Assembly: GCF_964340395.1 (NCBI RefSeq)
Contig: NC_135570.1
Location: 5,025,322-5,047,821 of the forward strand
DNA length: 22,500 nt
Reading direction: 5' to 3'
Source of the DNA: Glandiceps talaboti
Lineage: Eukaryota; Hemichordata; Enteropneusta; Spengelidae
Part shown: one piece after another, positions 11,701 to 20,487 of the stretch
Layout: each line of letters opens with the position of its first letter
Numbering within the stretch: the first letter of the stretch is position 1
Notes under the pieces: model-generated
Seen by the model: the letters and a program-made list of their open reading frames with translations, nothing else
What the model was told of the DNA's origin: nothing
Database searches by the model: none
Program-made: the position numbers and the translations under genes

Positions 11701-13040
11701 TGTATTTATACAATTGTATTATACATTGTACTTTGACAATAAGGCTCACTGTGACAATTGAAAAGATGATTACATTAATTTTTTTAAAAAGTGAACTTTC
11801 TATTATTACTTAATATTGCTCATTTATGATATGAACTATGAAGTATTTTTTTACTGCTACATTGTATGTCTAACAGCTTGATCAGTTTGGTTGGTTCATG
11901 TGTGTATGTGTTTGTTTTTGTGACATTTCAATAACATACCTTGGTTTCTTTGAGGACATCACTTCATCTCTAAGAGCTTGCTGGCAGGATCTTTTTGCTA
12001 CATGGGTAATAGCTTCCCCAGCTAATTTCTCTTTACGTTTCAGTGTTCGGTTGTGCATTGTTGGTAGTGACATGGAAGAAAACATGGTATTGACATGTGT
12101 TTCACCAATACCTGCATTGATCATACCTTGGGGTGATAAAAAGGAGAATACTTACAATCTATATATACACTTGAGAACAAGTAGTTACTTCACTAAAATG
12201 AACTTTATTTTAAATTTGATCAAGCTTTATGTATCAAACTGAAACGGTATGATTTTGTGATTGGAAGTCTATATTTAAATCACAAAGGGTATATTATTAT
12301 ACAATTACAGATATTCCAAGCATATATACAAGAAATATATCAACATAGTCCCAATTAGTCAGAGAGACAACTAAAGTATGTGAAATGTATGTGAAATAGT
12401 AACCAAAATAATAGCATTAGACAGTACATCATGTAGGTGGAAAGAATGTGATTCATTTCCTAATCTGTAACTAGTATTTACCCGAAAATAGAGGTCAGAT
12501 CTCCATGGCATACATATTCACCATTACAACGATTGTAGTTACATCTTATTTTCAACAAAATCAACGATGTCACATACCTGTTGCTATTTTAGTGTTGATA
12601 TCGAAGGCTGCCATTCCACGCTTCTGTCCGACATTTCGATGGGTTTTGTTTGTGTACACGTTATTATTGGCACCGCAGTTGTGACATTCAACATGTAAAA
12701 CACTGCCTCCCCCGTACTTAGTTTCGCCAGTACACTTGATGAGACGAAGATGGTTACGACATACTTTACACGAATCTAACTCTTGAGCAAGTACTCCAAG
12801 ATTGACGACTCTTACACCTTCATTCCAAGGGACATCCTTGGTAGTCGTTGTTGTCAGCTTGTCTTTATCAGCATTCGTAACATTAGTTGAACTTGCAATC
12901 GAGTCCGGGTCAAACGGACGGTTTGGATAGTCCCCACTTACTGATTGTACACGCCACCTTTTCGCTGTTGCTTCTTTTACCTTTAGACGACGTGACAATT
13001 CACTCCGTTTCAAAAATTTGCCACTACCGGATTTTAACAT
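7948..13040 (-). CDS. Mutator-like DDE transposase fused to DEDDh 3'-5' exonuclease (7 exons, 874 aa)
   Basis: Seen: seven minus-strand exons (12578-13040, 11940-12126, 11495-11562, 10455-11248, 9889-10014, 9070-9262, 7948-8741) join in phase to 2625 nt with one stop (TGA at 7948). Residues 91-122 carry CxxC..CxxC, a zinc-ribbon pattern. The transposase core has D223 (SYDGGWQKRG), D314-D316 (DDDSTT) and E462 (SSQGNES), plus a C/H-rich insertion (FGDHMKC..WC, 398-409). Residues 505-560 are Lys/Arg rich, a possible nuclear signal and linker. The exonuclease has Exo I DIE (D604, E606), Exo II HNxxxFD (D695) and Exo III HNATAD (H753, D758), with a DSLPLF block at 721-726. Known: DDE transposases cut and join DNA; DEDDh enzymes remove 3' nucleotides. 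Inferred: a nuclear protein acting on transposon or repair ends. It could be a live autonomous transposase or a domesticated gene. Family assignment is from memory of the PF20700 pattern. No neighbouring gene informs its role. Confidence 0.88.
9070..9262 (-). CDS. Exon 6: linker end and Exo I motif (residues 547-611)
   Basis: The acceptor TTTTGTTGAAG begins HKEKRAKRIAATEVREGVTY; a second acceptor 6 nt later (CACAAG) would drop only His-Lys. The exon ends TTCTGCAT with donor GTAAGT, phase 1. The segment VIFDIETTSA (601-610) supplies D604 and E606, the Exo I pair of DEDD nucleases. VREGVTY is a recognisable block at the end of transposases of this type. Confidence 0.85.
9525..9727. repeat. 101-bp tandem repeat, two copies, inside intron 5
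   Basis: Two copies begin at 9525 and 9626 (AATGTATACAGTCA...), sharing ACATGTAGAAA, GTGACATGCCTGTATA and AGCAGTGTACC. Decayed partial copies seem to extend to both sides. Open frames here on both strands come from the repeat and are not exons. Confidence 0.75.
9889..10014 (-). CDS. Exon 5: basic linker (residues 505-546)
   Basis: The acceptor is CTCTTTTTCAG and the donor ATAAAG with GTATGT; it is phase 0 at both ends and is 126 nt (42 codons). The start VHKENMLSPSRS resembles the family's post-core block. The rest is strongly basic (DRKTKKVTEKKRTKEGK), which suggests nuclear targeting, DNA contact or a coiled linker between the two enzymes. It has no start codon of its own. Confidence 0.82.
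10224..10237. repeat. C14 homopolymer in intron 4
   Basis: An uninterrupted run of 14 C on the plus strand (G on the transcript). Runs of this length are prone to length error in sequencing. Confidence 0.95.
10455..11248 (-). CDS. Exon 4: transposase catalytic core (residues 240-504)
   Basis: The acceptor is CTCTAAAG, and the split Gly240 leads into HGTLLGRETGK. The exon contains a Cys cluster (C259, C262, C265, C279), DDDSTT (314-319), the family block NHTKKG (338-343), the FGDHMKC..WC insertion (398-409), GSSQGNES with E462, and the conserved stretch ending AAVAQKNLGHTYVSQ. The donor is TAGTCAG with GTTTGT, phase 0. The open frame continues 22 codons into the intron before a TGA at 10388-10386. 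Confidence 0.9.
11495..11562 (-). CDS. Exon 3: 68-nt micro-exon with first catalytic Asp (residues 217-240)
   Basis: This exon was found by family expectation and confirmed by splice sites: acceptor CTCTTTCTTAG and donor TCCG with GTGAGT. It encodes IDVSYDGGWQKRGSGRDYK and further residues; D223 in SYDGG is the expected first metal ligand of the DDE core. The phases (2 in, 1 out) fit both neighbours exactly. It is too short to stand out as an open frame, and omitting it would remove the active site. Confidence 0.9.
11940..12126 (-). CDS. Exon 2 of the transposase-exonuclease gene (residues 155-217)
   Basis: The acceptor is CCCCAAG and the donor is CCAAG with GTATGT. The split Gly155 (G + GT) continues directly into MINAGIGETHVNTMF, which matches the family's usual run across this point. 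The exon enters in phase 1 and leaves in phase 2. It holds the helical THVNTMFSSMSLPTMHNRTLKRKE segment that precedes the catalytic core in this family. Confidence 0.88.
12578..13040 (-). CDS. Exon 1: N-terminal basic segment and zinc ribbon (residues 1-154)
   Basis: The chosen start is the ATG at 13040-13038, with A at -3. The frame stays open upstream through a GTG at 13091 to a TAG at 13112-13110, but that stretch has no ATG. The basic segment at residues 8-30 could form a small helical DNA-binding element. C91, C94, C119 and C122 form CxxC..CxxC, and residues 146-155 (FDINTKIATG) are a conserved family block. The exon ends at GCAACAG with donor GTATGT, leaving phase 1. An acceptor-like TTTTTTAG just upstream leaves room for an unseen 5' exon. 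Confidence 0.85.
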
Positions 13041-13170
13041 CTTAGGTACCGTCGATTGATCGTCTGCAGAACTAAAAAATGGCCGACGCACACGTATATT
13101 TTCGTCAGTCTAGGGGGTTTTATTGCGCACAAACGTATGCGCGACGGAATTCGGCGTACTTAACCTTAAA
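13041..13170 (-). promoter_or_regulatory. Candidate CpG-containing promoter / 5' UTR of the transposase-exonuclease gene
   Basis: This stretch is visibly richer in CpG than its surroundings (for example CGCCG, GTCGCGC, TGCGTCGG). The minus strand carries GGCCATTTTT, resembling the reverse complement of a YY1-type AAAATGG core, about 35 nt upstream of the ATG. An A/T-rich GCAATAAAAC lies further upstream. No transcription start can be fixed from sequence alone. Confidence 0.3.
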
Positions 13171-13308
13171 ACATCGAATTCGATTGTTATTATATAAACA
13201 TGAAGCATATTAGTACCCAACAACCATGACATGTTTAACGTATATTTTTGCCGACAAACTAAATGCCAGAAATAACAAATTGCGTGTATTTATGCTTATG
13301 TACACAGT

Positions 13309-13368
13309 GTGTATGTATGTATGTATGTATGTATGTATGTATGTATGTATGTATGTATGTATGTATGT
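13309..13368. repeat. (GTAT)15 microsatellite
   Basis: A regular tetranucleotide run of about 60 bp; several overlapping Met-Tyr-Val-Cys frames here are artefacts. Confidence 0.97.
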
Positions 13369-13394
13369 CCTCCTGCCTATCAGCCTGTCAGTAC

Positions 13395-13462
13395 TCACGC
13401 GCGCGCCCCTGCGTGTGTGAGTGTGTGTGTGTGTGTGTGTGTGCACGCGTGCGTGCATGCAT
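13395..13462. repeat. Alternating purine-pyrimidine GT/GC tract
   Basis: Contains CGCGCGC at 13397-13404, (GT)n at about 13418-13442, then GCACGCGTGCGTGCATGCAT. Alternating composition of this kind can adopt Z-DNA. Confidence 0.85.
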
Positions 13463-13751
13463 ATAATATTTATATATCTATCCATCCATTCATCAATCTA
13501 CCAACCCTTTCTTTTCTGTATACAAAAAAATGTAATATCGTGGCCTACCTGTCTGTTTGGCTGTCTACCAACTCATCTTCCTACACGTACACACGTGTTA
13601 TCTTGTCAAATTCCTTATAAGTCGAAGCATGGAGGTACAAAGTGACTCACCTATCAGCGTTAAACCTGCACTAGCTTCAACTGGGTCACTTTTTCCTTCA
13701 AGAAAACAAAGATATAATCACTAAATATTGGTCAGTTACTTATTAAAAAAA

Positions 13752-13982
13752 AGACATTGTATTTGTTAATTAGTTGTCAATATTATCTGTATTTGGTGTA
13801 GTAATAGTTTTAAATCTTTTAGCGAAAGTTTGGTTGTAAATGTAGTATCATTTTGCGATCAGGCAACCACAGTATATTTAGAGCGATTTACTGAAAATTG
13901 TTAAAACGCTAATGCTTAGATATTGTACATGTTAATCAGTAGTCGATCTTATCCGTAAGTAGTGCAGTAACAGATTGAAATA
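13752..13982. repeat. Degenerate direct repeat with 166-bp period
   Basis: About 64 bp at 13752 (AGACATTGTATTTGTTAAT...) recurs at 13918 (AGATATTGTACATGTTAAT...) and stays aligned through GTGTAGTAATAG / AGTGCAGTAACAG. Roughly 70% identity by eye. Confidence 0.5.
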
Positions 13983-14229
13983 ATAATCGCCGTTGAGGGC
14001 GCTGATTTATGGGTGCGGACCCAAAATCAATTTGATTTTATTTCTTGTACCGTATCATGTATACAGGTACAAATACGACGTTCAACCCCTGGTGGTTCAA
14101 TACTGTTCAGGGTGTACGATATTACAAGTAAGTTAGTGTACCTAACAAAACCTTTTTTAAAAATCACCTCGAAATTGCAGTGTGAAATAGCGCCCTCTAG
14201 AGACTACACACGATGTGAAATATATAATA
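13983..14229. other. Non-coding stretch with GCGCCCTC-type motifs
   Basis: Holds GAGGGCGC at 13995-14002 and GCGCCCTCTAG at 14190-14200. A 93-residue frame at 14013-14294 has no recognisable motif. Confidence 0.4.
14190..14203 (-). promoter_or_regulatory. CTCF-like core motif
   Basis: On the minus strand TCTCTAGAGGGCGC fits the CTCF core (CC..TAGRGGGCGC), differing only at the 5' edge. Matched from memory of the consensus; binding is untested. Confidence 0.3.
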
Positions 14230-14325
14230 TAGTGGGTATGAAAGAAAAGTCGAGTTTCCCCTGGTCTTTATTGAAAAGAACATGTCTTTTCTGAAAATCG
14301 AGCTTGTTTTCTTTCATACATACTA
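14230..14325. repeat. Inverted repeat, 19-nt arms
   Basis: 14230-14248 and 14307-14325 are reverse complements apart from a 3-nt interior mismatch; GTATGAAAGAAAA pairs with TTTTCTTTCATAC. The loop is 58 nt. Confidence 0.65.
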
Positions 14326-15719
14326 CCATATTTCCTCCAACTCCTGTTTCCGTATACAACAGGTTTTCGTCTGTAGTTGAATTGATAGTTGTTCTTCGTA
14401 CAAACCCATATAAATTATATGAGACAGTAACATGTTAGAATCCTTGGTTTTAGTTTAGTTACAGATTAAGGAATGCATTGATGTTAAGATCTTTTTAGTA
14501 AGACAATAGTGGCATGTTGAACTTGACAGTGTAAACATTCAATTCAATTTAAACTTGAATCAGTTCAAATTATATGAGTTAAATTCAATTAAAAACAAGT
14601 TATGAATGTTTGTTGAGGAGGATGGTAAGTCATCCATTTCAACGATCACGTTCAATGAAATGTCAAGAAAGGGGCTGAATCAGTGAGTGATGGTAAAGTA
14701 TATTATGTACCCAACTTTATTTTATTTTTTTTACCATGAGATCGTTATTCTGAATGTTATTTGAGGGTTTTAAAAATGATACATGAGCGCTAGCCTACAG
14801 CCTGGTCCAGTCACACCCCTTGTGGTGTTTGTATAGATAATATGCATAGAAACATGGTATATTATTCCAATAGTATACAGGACCGTAGGTATACAATGAA
14901 GTGCGCCCTCAATGGCAAATGATTCAAAATTTATTACCAGACATAAATGCAGAAATGAAATTGGTCCTCGACGTCGACGCAAAATGCATTTCGATTCTTA
15001 AAAACTTCGGCTTTGACCTTCACTTTATTGTGTACAGTGCATTTTTTCCATATGAACTGTGCACGTTTTACTGTTATATTACAACTAATGAGTACATCAC
15101 AACGTTGTCTGGTCCAATCACCGTCTTCTCTATGGCTTCGGGAAAGAGGACAGGTAACTGCTGCCATTTAGGTAACACCTGACACTACGGCCACCTGATC
15201 AAATCTTATATTATATATTTTTATAATGCATCCAGGAATGTTTTTCAAATTGTTCAGACATCGAGAAAAGCAGCAATGCTCTATGACTCAAGTAATCTAT
15301 ACAATGTATACCTCCCAGGTACACACAGACAGGAAGTAGAGCGCCACCATGGCAAATTATGGAAAGGTGTGAATATCATTACATTGTATTGACGTCAACA
15401 CACTGTTCATGTCTTTTAAGAGTATTCCCTTGGGATTTCTAGTCGTATCAGTTCTAACAAAGTCATTAGATTAAATGATGACAATTAAATTATTTTACGC
15501 GTGTCACACTGTAGTATAATCACAGACAATTCTTACTTGTCTGTGGTATAACCCACCGCAATTTGTTAATTACAAAATGATAACACAACAGGAGAAAAAA
15601 ATGAAACGACTGAAATGATTGCATATATCACATTCAATTTGTAACTATGCTCTTTATAGAATCGTACTTCTCCGATCCGAAGATGGCAAGGACTATAAAT
15701 CAATGACGGCCAACGTCAT
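14326..15719. other. Non-coding stretch, nothing recognised as a gene
   Basis: Short frames (14770-14982, 14901-15182, 14934-15167) overlap on both strands without motifs. Related short boxes at 14903 (GCGCCCTCAATGGCAAAT) and 15341 (GCGCCACCATGGCAAAT) stand out. Confidence 0.5.
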
Positions 15720-15950
15720 ACACAGTTATGATCCCGAGATGTATTCATTGAAATCAAAATAACTGTGTGTGAACGATGTTCACGTTAGACGTCATGATAC
15801 GTTGAACATCAAAATATTCTCATTATAATAAGCATCGTGATACGCACGTGGCGTTAAAAAAAGTTGCAATATTCTCATCTTACGTGGTGGTATTTACGTT
15901 AAAAGTCATGATATTCAAGTTAAACGTCATTGTCGACGTTAAACAGCATG
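15720..15950. repeat. Short inverted repeat plus imperfect ACGTTAAACGTCAT repeats
   Basis: ACACAGTTAT (15720-15729) pairs perfectly with ATAACTGTGT (15759-15768). Imperfect copies of ACGTTARACGTCAT follow at about 15782, 15897, 15918 and 15936, and AATATTCTCAT occurs twice. Confidence 0.4.
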
Positions 15951-16030
15951 GCAGTCTGGCTTGACAAAAATCTTACCAACATTGCTAGATCTTATCCTGG
16001 CTCGACAAAATCTTACAAACAACGTTCAAT
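15951..16030 (+). repeat. Two outlying units of the 43-bp minisatellite family
   Basis: TCTGGCTTGACAAAAATC, CTTACCAACATTGC and a second TGGCTCGACAAAATCTTAC (about 41 bp later) are reverse complements of the array at 18631-18960. Confidence 0.7.
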
Positions 16031-16749
16031 GAATTGTGTTAGCTAATCCTTACCATATATATTGTAACAGTCAATGTGTACAACGCGTATGTATGTTTTA
16101 CTTTGCTCAGACTTCTAGTGTATTTGGTGACGAGCTGCCAAGATATTGAATGGTACCTCAGCAAAGATATTTAATTTGCAATATTAGTCAGATTTCTCGA
16201 ACCAGTCTATTGTAAATACCGATTACCAAATTTATAGGATTCTATTTTCTATCTAAAGGACTGGGCACAACGTACATAGGAGTGGCGAGTCGGTGTTTTT
16301 GTTGTTGTCTTTGTTGTTTTCTTTGTGGGAGGGGTCGTAATTTCATGCAAGTGTTTTGGGGAAGGTCGCTATTTTTTGTGTAATGATATTTTTGATCACA
16401 GATATTCCAATGACAGGGAAGGGAAAATGTCAGTATTTTTTGCGAAATGTCTTGTTGGGAGGGTGAATCTTTTTCACGCACTTAACTTCTAAAGAACACC
16501 CCCCCCCCCATATTTTTTACCTCGTCCCTAAGTCTACAAATGTTTGTTTAATAATATTAATGATTCATTCATATGCGCATGGTGTTACTGAAATAAAATC
16601 CGTTCTTGTCAGGCCTACAGCTTGAATACATGTAATGTATAGCTTTATAATGTAAGCAAAGCCATCGTGGAGAAAAACTATATTTGTAATCGTCAAATCG
16701 GTCATACCTACTAATGATACAATGAAAACCAGTCAAGTAGAAACAAAAC
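16031..16749. other. Non-coding stretch, with C11 run
   Basis: No gene recognised. A run of 11 C lies at 16499-16509. Frames at 16242-16481 and 16569-16781 show no motif. Confidence 0.5.
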
Positions 16750-16814
16750 GTCGTCTGGCTAAACAACATTTTTACTAACACTGCGTCAGGCCTGACACGA
16801 ATCTTACATTACTT
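16750..16814 (+). repeat. Further decayed units of the 43-bp minisatellite family
   Basis: GTCTGGCTAAACAACATTTT, TACTAACACTGC and GGCCTGACACGAATCTTAC resemble the plus-strand units at 15951-16030 but are more diverged. Confidence 0.45.
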
Positions 16815-18630
16815 ATATTTTCTTCGAGTGAGCTCTCCCATTATTTGAGCAGCAGACTGTCGCCAAATAACAAATCACATTGTAACAACATATCCTTTAT
16901 TCAGGCTTGTCAATGGCTTACAATGTAACAACTACACTTTAAGTTTTCTCGTGTCAGAGGATAACATGTAGCAATTGCAGGAGGATGTTATTTTATTGTT
17001 ACAAGTAAGATATGTCTCAATACAATAATATGTACCGTGTTAGTATGATTTTCCGCTACGGGTTGTTTCTAATGTACAGAGCAGAGTTGATAACGCAAAA
17101 AAAAAAGCTCACTTGAAGAAAATTCCTTCAACAGTAATACTGATATCCCAATATACACAAATAGGCGGAAGCAATTAATGGGTAATTCGGTATCTATGAC
17201 ACGGCTGAAGTAGACCGGAAAAGTGGAAAATGTCTAGGGAGTGAATCAACTGACTCTTTTAAGGATGCAAAGTACTAATCATCATTGGCAGATAACTGGT
17301 AGTTTAGTATATCTTGACGTTCTTCAATTTCTAATTTTCCGGATCTCGGACAAGTATGTCATGTTTATCTCTCAACAGACAATAATGATATGTGGCAGAA
17401 TGTTAGGATGTATATAAAGTCATGTATATAGAAACAATATAGTCACCACGGTTGTGCTTTGTGCCACAATATGAAAAAAAAACCTGAAATTCGTCAGAAA
17501 CATAAACATTATTTTTCTAATTACTTATGAACCGGGACTTCAAGGACTTGTTATTCATAATCTACTTATTAAATAAGACGTTACAATCCGAGGACATCGA
17601 AAACCAATGGCATCACTACCCTTAAATAACCGTAACTGTAGAAAATATTTCACTCTCATATATACTGCATGAATTAATTTTCTTTCTTAAGAAGTCACAC
17701 GGAGGAGATAAAGATGGTATGTTTATGAGCTTTTCGCTAATCCAGGCACGTGACACAGCTGATATATTCGTAATTTCTTAAAGGTTACTGTAGGCCCGTG
17801 GCATTTCTGTTTCAAAACCATTTCTGATTACCCGCAGTACGTGATCAAAGAAACATATTTTGGATTTTTCTAAATGTCATTGAAACTTTAAAATTTCACT
17901 TCGGTATATATAAAACTAGTTCTGTCCTCCAGCATATCTCTAAACGTTTTTATAGGTAATTCTTGAATCACCCTCTCCATGACGATGTGAGTTCTATAGG
18001 ACAATACATGAATGTGGGTGTTCCGATTTAGTTTACAACAACCGCTTACATTGTACATGACTTTTTTGTAATGTGTCGTCTCTAAGATAAGGCTCCTTGG
18101 GAAAATCAAAGTTATTCAAATATCTCTCAACTTTGACATATGAAAGCTTATTCCTGGCTCTTGAGTTTTCGTCTGCTTCTTTTCAAGGGATAAACAAGGC
18201 AGCTTGAATTTTACACAGCATTCGGCGGCCATATTGGATTCTAAAATGTGTTAAATCATTTATAACTTCTATTTCAACAATATCCTTGGCGACTTCTCAA
18301 TTTCCCCTTGATTTAAATTTAAAAAAGGTTTAATAGCCACGATTTAAAGGTATAATTCAATACCTAGGTCCAGAACACAGGAAGACACTAACTATTAACA
18401 TAATACTTTTGTAGTCATTTGAATAATTTTTCCATTATTTATTGTTTAAGTGCCACACTTTAAAGCATAAAAAACTCGACAAACAATATGAAGTTATTAA
18501 TATTGTCACATTTTATTGTCTGGAGCCACATATATCTTACGACAATTACTACATTTCCATTGCGTCATCTACTTAATTAGGTGATACGCACCCATAAAAA
18601 ATGAATTGGTAAAAAATGTATCTATGTCAT
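16815..18630. other. Non-coding stretch, nothing recognised
   Basis: AT-rich sequence without coding, RNA or repeat signals that I can defend. A 73-residue minus frame at 17888-18109 shows no motif. Confidence 0.5.
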
Positions 18631-18960
18631 GCCAGACTTAGATGTAGCAATGTAAAGATTTTTGATTAGCCAGATTATATAAAATGTTGCAATGTCAGTG
18701 AGATTTTTGTCAAGCCAGACGACAAAATGTAGCAATGTTGGTAACAATTTTGACGACCCAGACTACAAAATGTTGCAATGTTTGTAAAATGCTTGTCAAG
18801 CCAGACCATAAAATGTAGCAACGTTAGTAAGGTTTTTGACAAGCCAGACTACAAAATGTTGCAATGTTAGTAAGATTTTTGTCGAGCCAAACGATACATA
18901 TATCAATGTTAGTAACATTTTGACGACCCAGACGATACAATGTAACAACGTCAGGTAAGA
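18631..18960 (-). repeat. 43-bp minisatellite, eight units
   Basis: Units start at 18631, 18669, 18714, 18757, 18800, 18843, 18886 and 18927, each with SCCAGAC, AAAATGT, GCAATGT or CAACGT, and a TTTTGACGA/TTGTCAA end. Two positions (18714 and 18886 units) share GTAAC..TTTTGACGACCCAGAC, which suggests a four-unit, roughly 170-bp higher-order period. Confidence 0.85.
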
Positions 18961-20310
18961 AGACAAAGTTGGAACTGTTCATTTCGATTTTATCACAATT
19001 TATCGTATTGACTCTAATTTGTATATGCATATCCTATGTAATAAATTCAGATTTGTGACATTTTACATATTACATTCAAAAACCTGTATGTCTGTACACC
19101 CTGCCTTGAGTGCATATTTTAAAAACATTACCAAATTTTATAATTATATATCGCCTTGCGCGTATTTTTCTTTGTTTGCATGCAAAGTGGTGTCATTTTA
19201 TGGTCTCTATGGTAACAGTTACAATACATAGTGCAAACTATTTCAGCAAAGTACTTGATTGTATGAAGTGAAAAATCAGAAATTTTACATAACTCCGGTT
19301 ACGAGAGATCCTCCATTGTTCTGCCAGGTAGCTAGGAACGGGCAATTTGTTAGTCAATTCAGACACACAATACATGTGTGACGTCATAGCGAATTCATCT
19401 CCCTGGCGAAGAATTATCCATCATGGCGATGACGTCAATACCTTCGGGCTATCATCATTACCCTGTCCAAGTCGATTAAAACCTTTTCTGTTGCATTTCA
19501 AGGGGTTTAATATATTCTGGTCGTTTTCATCTCATATTTTTAGTATTTTGGACCATTATTTACAGTGTCTGGTGCCATGGTAGAGAGATGAAATTTACTT
19601 GTGACGATGTAGCGACAAGATGACAAATTCATCGATCAGGCAATGTTTGCTCTATTCCTTTCCTGGGATTCCCTCAATATATTCATCTCTCAGACTTGGG
19701 GAACCTTTTTTCAGTCCTCACCTCGAGAACAGGTAAGAAAAGCATGCCCTGATTTCGACAAATGTAGTTTGAGACCTCAGACAACGTAACAGGAGTAACG
19801 CGGTGGCGGTCTGACCATGGATACATGGATCAGACCAAGGAAAATATACTGGAAAGTGCCAGTGATTTTCTTTGCTGACGGTGTATGCCTAACCATCTAA
19901 AGTATCTTAATCCACCAAAATCTACTCGATAATAATAAGGGAAAGCTGCTTATTAGCGACTTCCATTGCTGCATTTGTTTTGCTAAGTCCTTCATAATCA
20001 AATAGTAGGTTTCATAATTTATACAACACAAATTTTTGACTCGCATGGGTAGTTTTGCAAGGGCAGAGCTTACCAAACATTTGCAGTGATATTGTGTGCT
20101 ATGCTAACAATGACAACTTGGCGTGACTATGTGGTAACACACTTTATTTTGTTGTGCTTAATTACTGCAGTTTGAGCCAACCCCGTCGCCCAACTTCGTA
20201 TTGTTACGTGCGTTTGATAAATTAGTATATTTTTCAGAATTCACGAATGTATCTCTTTGATTCTTCCAGGGTTAGGGACGATTTTAATTGCCATTGAACA
20301 TATAAGTTAT
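18961..20310. other. Non-coding stretch, one hairpin seen
   Basis: No gene recognised; frames at 19019-19231 and 19347-19583 have no motif. A hairpin GGTCTGA..CATG / CATG..TCAGACC lies at 19808-19836. Confidence 0.5.
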
Positions 20311-20345
20311 CATGTATTTCTGTCTGTCTATGTGTCTGTCCGTCT

Positions 20346-20402
20346 GTGTATGTATGTATGCATGTATGTATGTATGTATGTATGTATGTATGTATGTATG
20401 TA

Positions 20403-20437
<35 letters not shown>

Positions 20438-20487
20438 ATGTATGTATGTATGTATGTATGTATGTATGTATGTATGTATGTATGTAT
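20346..20487. repeat. (GTAT)n microsatellite with an internal (GT)n run
   Basis: Tetranucleotide array split by GT dinucleotides at about 20404-20421. All frames through it are artefacts. Confidence 0.97.

Noticed and set aside
12578-13091. Starting the transposase at the GTG codon at 13091
   Set aside because: A nuclear eukaryotic gene is expected to start at ATG. The ATG at 13040 has A at -3 and comes before all conserved blocks, so the extra 17 codons are more likely 5' UTR.
7404-13170. AAGGTTAA inverted at 7404-7411 and about 13159-13166 as terminal repeats of a TTAA-target element
   Set aside because: Only eight bases match, similarity stops beyond them, and matches this short are expected by chance between flanks of about 1 kb.
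13079-13222. Divergent plus-strand gene starting AAAATGGCC at 13079
   Set aside because: The frame is only about 47 codons, has no motif and no clear donor; the ATGGCC fits better as a YY1-like promoter element.
18631-18960. CRISPR array
   Set aside because: The units are contiguous 43-bp degenerate tandem copies with no conserved repeat alternating with unique spacers, in a eukaryotic genome.
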